A stretch of 64,000 bases of DNA. Source: an uncultured Aquimarina sp. GTDB lineage: Bacteria; Bacteroidota; Bacteroidia; Flavobacteriales; Flavobacteriaceae. The translations under genes and the position numbers were made by a program. Position 1 is the stretch's first letter. Every line of letters begins with the position of its first letter. Below, piece by piece: positions 58,756 to 64,000 of the stretch. Below the pieces are notes generated by a model. The model was not told where the DNA came from and made no database searches. It was given only the letters and a program-made list of their open reading frames with translations. Location of the stretch: contig CANMCO010000009.1 of assembly GCA_947496355.1 (NCBI GenBank), forward strand, positions 1 to 64,000. The letters run 5' to 3'.

Positions 58756-60858
58756 CTAGCTAATATAATTCCAGATATTTTTGTGTTTTGCCATTTGTTG
58801 ATACGTATATAAAAGTACTTTGTTTTTTTCGGATGCTAGTGATGGATCTTCATTCAGGATCTTCATTGCATAATACCTTGCAGTTTTTAAGATATCATTG
58901 TCTCTTACGATATCAGCAATTTTCAAATTTAATACTCCGCTTTGCTGAGTCCCCATGATATCACCTGGGCCACGTAATTTTAGATCCACTTCGGCGATAT
59001 CAAAGCCATCATTGGTTCGTACCATAGTTTCTAACCTCGTTTTACTATCTGCAGATAGTTTAAAACTTGTCATTAGGATGCAAAAACTTTGTTCAGCACC
59101 CCGACCAACTCGACCACGTAATTGATGTAATTGTGAAAGCCCAAAGCGTTCTGCACTTTCAATAATCATTACACTTGCATTGGGCACGTTTACGCCAACT
59201 TCAATTACCGTTGTAGCTACCATGATTTGTGTTTCGCCTTTTACAAAACGTTCCATCTCATAATCTTTATCTGCAGGTTTCATTTTGCCATGCACGATAG
59301 AAATCTGATATTCTGGAGCAGGGAAGGACCGGGCGATACTCTCATATCCATCCATAAGATCTTTATAATCCATAGCTTCAGACTCTTGTATTAAAGGATA
59401 TACGATATAAATCTGTCTTCCTTTTTTTATTTCATCTTCTATGAATTTGAAAACTTTAAGACGGTTACTGTCGTATCGATGCACTGTTTTAATCGCTTTT
59501 CGCCCTGGTGGTAGTTCATCTATAATGGATATATCTAAATCTCCATATAAACTCATAGCTAATGTTCTTGGGATAGGCGTTGCAGTCATCACCAAAATAT
59601 GAGGAGGATAGCTGTTCTTGTGCCATAGTTTTGATCGTTGGGCAACACCAAATCGATGTTGCTCATCAATAATTGCCAAGCCTAGATTTTTAAATTTTAC
59701 CTTATCTTCCAAAATGGCGTGTGTACCAATCAGGAGATGTAATGTTCCTTCCTCAAGTTCTTGATGTATTATTCTTCGTTCTTTTGCTGTAGAACTCCCC
59801 ATCAATAACTTAACATTTATATCTAGGTCTTTTGTGAGTTCGGTAATCCCTTGATAATGTTGATTAGCCAAAATAGCGGTTGGAGCCATAAGACATGCCT
59901 GAAAACCATTATCAATAGCCAATAGTATAGTCATTAATCCAACGATTGTCTTACCAGAACCTACATCACCTTGTAGCAATCGATTCATTTGCGCACTACT
60001 ACCAATATCATTTCTAATTTCTTTAATCACGCGTTTTTGTGCATTGGTTAACTCAAACGGCAGATGGTTCTTGTAAAAATTATTAAAATGCTCACCCACT
60101 TCGGTAAACGGAAATCCTTTGATCTTTTGTTTTCGGATTAGTTTTTTAGTGATCAGTTGTAATTGAATATAAAAGAGTTCTTCAAATTTTAAACGATATT
60201 GTGATTTAGCCAATAATTCCTGACTTTTTGGGAAATGAATGTTAAATACGGCTTCACTTTTTGAAATCAACTTCAGCTCATCCAGAATTTCTTTAGATAA
60301 GGTATCATAAAAACGAATTTTAGTTTCTACAAATAGTTGCTGCATCATCTTCATCATCACTCGATTTGTGATCCCCTTATTAGATAATTTTTCGGTTGAA
60401 GGATAAATGGGTTGCATTACCGTTCTTAAATTAGCTTCATGTTCTTCAAGCAGTTCCATTTCAGGATGGGGCATGTTAAAACCATTATAATATTTAGTTT
60501 TTCCAAAGATTACATAAGGGATATTGAGTTTCAGATTTTCTCGAATCCATTTATGTCCTCGAAACCAAACTAGTTCTATTTCACCAGTATCATCCATAAA
60601 TCGGGCGACTAATCGTTTCCCTTTTTTTTGTTCTACTGTTTTAATATTCACAATTTTGCCCACGATCTGGACTTCTGCAGATGTACGTTGTAATTGATTG
60701 ATCTTATAATATTGGGTTTTGTCTAGATATCTATTTGGAAAAAGATTAATCAAATCCTGATAGGTATGAATCCCCAACTCCGAACGTAACAAGTCAGCTC
60801 TAGCTGGACCTACGCTCTTTAGATAATCAATCGGAGTTTGTAAAATATTAGGATTCAT
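58756..60858 (-). CDS. recG: ATP-dependent DNA helicase RecG
   Basis: From ATG 60858 (700 residues) the protein has the N-terminal wedge/OB region (ILQTPIDYLKSVGPARADLL), the helicase core with Walker A RLLQGDVGSGKTIVGL, DEQH box IIDEQHRFGVAQR, motif III VMTATPIPRTLAMSL, and the C-terminal helicase domain with QLHQLRGRVGRG and the RecG-specific SGVLNLKIADI. RecG reverses stalled forks and processes recombination intermediates. An in-frame ATG at 60909 would add an N-terminal extension of 17 residues, disfavoured because a TATCTTCG promoter-like sequence lies in between. Length is normal for the family. Confidence 0.96.
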   Translation of the reverse strand: MNPNILQTPIDYLKSVGPARADLLRSELGIHTYQDLINLFPNRYLDKTQYYKINQLQRTSAEVQIVGKIVNIKTVEQKKGKRLVARFMDDTGEIELVWFRGHKWIRENLKLNIPYVIFGKTKYYNGFNMPHPEMELLEEHEANLRTVMQPIYPSTEKLSNKGITNRVMMKMMQQLFVETKIRFYDTLSKEILDELKLISKSEAVFNIHFPKSQELLAKSQYRLKFEELFYIQLQLITKKLIRKQKIKGFPFTEVGEHFNNFYKNHLPFELTNAQKRVIKEIRNDIGSSAQMNRLLQGDVGSGKTIVGLMTILLAIDNGFQACLMAPTAILANQHYQGITELTKDLDINVKLLMGSSTAKERRIIHQELEEGTLHLLIGTHAILEDKVKFKNLGLAIIDEQHRFGVAQRSKLWHKNSYPPHILVMTATPIPRTLAMSLYGDLDISIIDELPPGRKAIKTVHRYDSNRLKVFKFIEDEIKKGRQIYIVYPLIQESEAMDYKDLMDGYESIARSFPAPEYQISIVHGKMKPADKDYEMERFVKGETQIMVATTVIEVGVNVPNASVMIIESAERFGLSQLHQLRGRVGRGAEQSFCILMTSFKLSADSKTRLETMVRTNDGFDIAEVDLKLRGPGDIMGTQQSGVLNLKIADIVRDNDILKTARYYAMKILNEDPSLASEKNKVLLYTYQQMAKHKNIWNYIS

Positions 60859-60960
60859 TAGGACGAAGATAGTATTTATTAGAAAATACTTCAATGTAAA
60901 ACTTGCCACATTAGTAATGTAAAATCGTTATTTTGGCAGAACATTTGATTAAACTAGAAT

Positions 60961-63045
60961 ATGCGAATAATTTCATACATAGCAATAACTTTTATTTCCT
61001 TTGGTAGTATTGCACAACAGGCTGATGTAGTTGATTTTTTGAAGGGAGAAGCTGATATTGTCTTAGATCCTAATACCAAAACAGTTAATGGAAAAGTCAG
61101 CTATACTTTTAGAATATTAAAAGAGACAAAATCAATTTTTATTGATGCCCAAACTATGAAAATTGAAACTGTTTCTCTTGATGACAAGAAAACAGATTTT
61201 GAATATAATGATAAGAGGATTGTAATTACATCTAATTTTAAAGGAGATTCTGATCATAATATTGTTATTGAATATGTAACATCTCCAAAAAAAGCATTGT
61301 ACTTTGTTAATGATTATAAAGGTAATGACCAGATATGGACCCAGGGACAAGGAAAATATACTTCCAATTGGTTACCTAGCTTTGATGATATGAATGAAAA
61401 GGTAGAGTTTGACCTTAACATCACATATAAAAAAGGATATGAAGTAATTGCAAATGGAAATCTGATTAAAACGGAACCCGTCAATGATTCTATTCAAAGA
61501 TGGTACTATGACATGAAGCAACCTATGAGTAGCTATTTGGTAGCACTTGTTGTTGGTAAGTACGATAAGATTGTGGAAACTTCAGAAGAGGGAACTCCTC
61601 TAGAAATGTATTATTATCCAGAAGATAAAGACAAAATTGAATCTACATACAAACATAGTAAACGTATGTTTGACTTCTTGGAAAAAGAAATTGGTTTTGC
61701 TTACCCGTGGCAAAACTATAAACAAATCCCGGTAAAAGATTTCTTGTATGCGGGCATGGAAAATACTGGTACCACCATTTTTTCTGATGCTTTTGTAGTA
61801 GACGAAACGGCTTTTATAGATCGCAATTATATCAACGTTAATGCCCACGAACTGGCACACCAATGGTTTGGGGACTTGGTTACAGAAACCGAAGGCACAC
61901 ATCACTGGCTACAAGAAGGTTTTGCGACATATTATGCACTATTAGCCGAAAAGGAAATTTTTGGAGAAGATTATTTTCTGTATAAATTATATGAAAGTGC
62001 AGAGCAACTTACAGAGCTTTCTAAATCTGAAAGTGCCACTTCATTACTAAACCCCAAAGCCAGCTCCCTTACATTTTATCAGAGAGGGGCGTGGGCAATT
62101 CATGCATTACGAAGTTTGATCGGAGATGCAAGTTTTAAAATCACTGTTCATAATTATCTTGAAAGATACAAGTTCAAAAATGCTACCACAGATAATTTCA
62201 TTGCTGTTGCAGAAGAAGTAAGTGGCACTGACTTACAAGAGTATAGAACATTATGGCTGGATAATGTAAAGTTTCCTTCACAAGAGGCTTTGGATATATT
62301 AACAAAATCAAATTTCATAAAGAAGTATTTAAGCTTGGCTCAGGAAAGAACTCAGCCATTAGCTGGGAAATGGGGTGCTTTGGCTAAAGCACTAGAATTT
62401 CCTATAAATGATTATATCGGTCAAGAAGTTATTTATCAATTAGGAGGAAAAACTTCACCGGAAGTAATTGCACTATACGATAAAGCTTTTGATACAAATA
62501 ATATTTTTGTACGCCAAGCCATTGCAAATGCTTTAAGTTCAATACCTACAGATCTAAGAAAACAATATGAGTCTTTGTTACAAGATCCATCGTATGCCAC
62601 TATAGAACCTGCATTATATCATTTATGGTCCAATTTTCCTGAAAATAGAAGAAAATACCTTGATAGTACCAAAGATATAATTGGATTCAATGATAAAAAT
62701 GTACGAATATTATGGCTTGTTTTAGCATTGAGTACACCAGACTATCAAACAGAAAAACACCAAGCATTTTATAGTGAGTTATCTGGGTACACATCTTCAA
62801 AACATCATTTTAGTACTAGAGAGAATGCATTTACATATTTAGAAAGTTTACAGGCTTTTCACGACCAATCATTAGAAGATCTTGTAGATGGAGCGACACA
62901 TCATAACTGGCGTTTTAGAAACTTCTGTAGAAAAATTCTTGATAAATTATTAAAAGACGAAAAATATAAAAAGAAATATGTAGTTTTAATGGATAGTTTA
63001 TCAAAGAATCAGCAAGATTTTTTACAAAAAAAGTTAACCCCATAA
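60961..63045 (+). CDS. M1 family aminopeptidase, secreted
   Basis: The 694-residue zinc peptidase has a signal peptide (MRIISYIAITFISFGSIAQ). The exopeptidase GxMEN motif is GMENTGTTIF (residue ~265) and the zinc site is HELAHQWFGD (HExxH; ~300) with the distal Glu in HWLQEGFATYYALLAEKEIFGE. A helical C-terminal region follows (residues ~450-694) with HEAT-like repeats. M1 enzymes cut single amino acids from peptide N-termini. It is secreted and may feed peptide uptake. Eight bases after it comes the patatin gene, so they share a transcript. Confidence 0.94.
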   Translation: MRIISYIAITFISFGSIAQQADVVDFLKGEADIVLDPNTKTVNGKVSYTFRILKETKSIFIDAQTMKIETVSLDDKKTDFEYNDKRIVITSNFKGDSDHNIVIEYVTSPKKALYFVNDYKGNDQIWTQGQGKYTSNWLPSFDDMNEKVEFDLNITYKKGYEVIANGNLIKTEPVNDSIQRWYYDMKQPMSSYLVALVVGKYDKIVETSEEGTPLEMYYYPEDKDKIESTYKHSKRMFDFLEKEIGFAYPWQNYKQIPVKDFLYAGMENTGTTIFSDAFVVDETAFIDRNYINVNAHELAHQWFGDLVTETEGTHHWLQEGFATYYALLAEKEIFGEDYFLYKLYESAEQLTELSKSESATSLLNPKASSLTFYQRGAWAIHALRSLIGDASFKITVHNYLERYKFKNATTDNFIAVAEEVSGTDLQEYRTLWLDNVKFPSQEALDILTKSNFIKKYLSLAQERTQPLAGKWGALAKALEFPINDYIGQEVIYQLGGKTSPEVIALYDKAFDTNNIFVRQAIANALSSIPTDLRKQYESLLQDPSYATIEPALYHLWSNFPENRRKYLDSTKDIIGFNDKNVRILWLVLALSTPDYQTEKHQAFYSELSGYTSSKHHFSTRENAFTYLESLQAFHDQSLEDLVDGATHHNWRFRNFCRKILDKLLKDEKYKKKYVVLMDSLSKNQQDFLQKKLTP

Positions 63046-63053
63046 TATGAAAT

Positions 63054-63947
63054 ATGCGTGCATTGGTAATTTCTGGAGGAGGCAGTAAAGGAGCTTTTGC
63101 AGGAGGTGTTGCACAACATTTAATCCAGGATCTAGGAAGAAAATATGATTTATTTCTTGGCACGTCTACTGGTAGCCTTTTAGTATCACATTTGGCGCTG
63201 TCCAAAATTAGTGAGATAAAAGAGTTTTATACTTCGGTAAATCAATCTTCTATATTCAGAAACTGTCCTTTTATCATTAAAAAGAAAAGAGGATATACTA
63301 GCATTAGTATTAATCACTTTAATGTTTTAGGCAATTTCCTAAAAGGAAGAAAATCCTTTGGCGACAGTAGAAACCTGAGAGACTTGGTCGAAAGTGCCAT
63401 TTCTATTGAAGATTTTCAAAAGTTAAAATCACAAGAAAGCGATGTAATCGTAACAGTGACTAATCTTTCTAGAAATGAAGTGGAGTACAAATCAATAAAA
63501 GATAGCTCCTATAAGGATTTTTTGGATTGGATTTGGATTTCTTGCAATTATCCACCGTTTATGAGTTTGGCCCGAAAGAATAATTGTGACTATGTAGATG
63601 GGGGATTGGGATCAATGGTACCAATTGAAGAAGCCATAAAAAGAGGAGCTACAGAAGTAGATGTTATTGTTTTAGAGACAGAAGTGAACTATCTTAATCG
63701 TATGCCAACCAAAAATCCATTTACTTTGATCACCAGTATGGTGGATTTTATGATGGATCAGATAGAACATCAAAACATCAGAATTGGTAAGTTTATAGCG
63801 TTGGAGGATGATGTAGCTATGGATTTATACTACACACCAACCGTATTGACAACAAATTCATTAATCTTTGATAAAGAAAAAATGACAGAGTGGTGGCACA
63901 AAGGATATGAATTTGCAAAACAAAAAAATAGATCTAATCCAATATAA
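63054..63947 (+). CDS. Patatin-like phospholipase
   Basis: The 297-residue acyl hydrolase has the oxyanion motif SGGGSKGAFAGGV (GGxxKG) at residue ~8, the nucleophile Ser in GTSTGSLL near residue 39 (G-x-S-x-G), and the catalytic Asp in VDGGLGSMVP near residue 182 (D-G-G). It is of the patatin-like (PNPLA) class, which hydrolyses lipid acyl esters. No signal peptide, so cytoplasmic. It starts with MRAL and is nearly the twin of the partial gene that follows 5 bases later. It shares a transcript with the M1 aminopeptidase gene. Confidence 0.93.
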   Translation: MRALVISGGGSKGAFAGGVAQHLIQDLGRKYDLFLGTSTGSLLVSHLALSKISEIKEFYTSVNQSSIFRNCPFIIKKKRGYTSISINHFNVLGNFLKGRKSFGDSRNLRDLVESAISIEDFQKLKSQESDVIVTVTNLSRNEVEYKSIKDSSYKDFLDWIWISCNYPPFMSLARKNNCDYVDGGLGSMVPIEEAIKRGATEVDVIVLETEVNYLNRMPTKNPFTLITSMVDFMMDQIEHQNIRIGKFIALEDDVAMDLYYTPTVLTTNSLIFDKEKMTEWWHKGYEFAKQKNRSNPI

Positions 63948-63952
63948 ATAAA

Positions 63953-64000
63953 TGCGAGCATTAGTAATTTCAGGAGGAGGTAGTAAAGGAGCTTATGCAG
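63953..64000 (+). CDS. Patatin-like phospholipase, second copy (5' fragment)
   Basis: An ATG at 63953 opens MRALVISGGGSKGAYA before the window ends. The first 14 residues equal those of the preceding patatin gene, so this is a tandem duplicate. Only 16 codons are visible; the rest lies to the right. The oxyanion motif GGGSKG is intact. Confidence 0.85.

Noticed and set aside
1..64000. Prophage, insertion sequence, integrase, tRNA attachment site or toxin-antitoxin pair
   Set aside because: No transposase, integrase, phage structural gene, tRNA or recognisable toxin-antitoxin pair was seen on either strand, and no flanking long repeats were noticed.

Overview
The window is AT-rich DNA with the marks of a marine flavobacterium (Bacteroidota, family Flavobacteriaceae; gene content and peptide leaders resemble Aquimarina or a close relative, which I cannot verify without a search). 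The evidence is: TAnnTTTG promoter elements without clear Shine-Dalgarno sites, a type IX secretion sorting domain, a TonB-dependent receptor with a carboxypeptidase-regulatory N-terminus, and many short lipoproteins and DUF families typical of the group. It is mostly core chromosome. I see no phage, insertion sequence, tRNA or CRISPR array.

Layout. The first bases are the 3' end of a 5S rRNA with its terminator, so an rRNA operon lies just to the left. From 0.1 to 18 kb come housekeeping and envelope genes: a hemolysin III-like membrane protein, a methyltransferase-ZIP-DUF4268 operon, a THUMP RNA methyltransferase, a large secreted beta-propeller protein, a dienelactone hydrolase-like lipoprotein, the rlmD-DUF6452-DUF6048 operon, an ECF sigma factor with a small membrane partner, ornithine aminotransferase, a Smr protein, two paralogous lipoproteins and a cysteine desulfurase. 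From 18 to 25 kb are a decayed secreted-protein gene, a TonB-dependent receptor overlapping an M23 peptidase gene, and a divergent pair of a galactofuranosyltransferase-like gene and glf (UDP-galactopyranose mutase). From 25 to 27.4 kb is a cell-division/RNA cluster: a coiled-coil protein, zapA, a very probable 6S RNA and rny.

From 27.5 to 32.5 kb is the most accessory-looking stretch: a LytS-type histidine kinase with a TPR domain, a divergent LytTR response regulator, a short peptide with a double-glycine leader under a strong promoter, and a tandem array of four paralogous small proteins, one of them broken by a stop codon. clpC, gyrA and a TPR protein follow. At 39.5 kb is an unusual fusion of an XRE DNA-binding domain, a membrane domain and a class C beta-lactamase-like serine hydrolase.

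From 41 to 64 kb: a PQQ-like propeller, pheT, a TlpA-type thioredoxin lipoprotein, a DUF2911 protein, pta-ackA, a tandem pair of six-cysteine secreted peptides with GA-type leaders, a type IX-secreted endonuclease I, a membrane protein with an AIM24-like C-terminus, recG, an M1 aminopeptidase and two tandem patatins, the second cut by the window edge.

The best candidates for undescribed biology are the kinase/LytTR/GG-peptide module, the six-cysteine peptide pair that shares a leader type with that peptide 22 kb away, the HTH-membrane-serine hydrolase fusion, and the small-protein array. All functional links between these genes are inferences from sequence and position.
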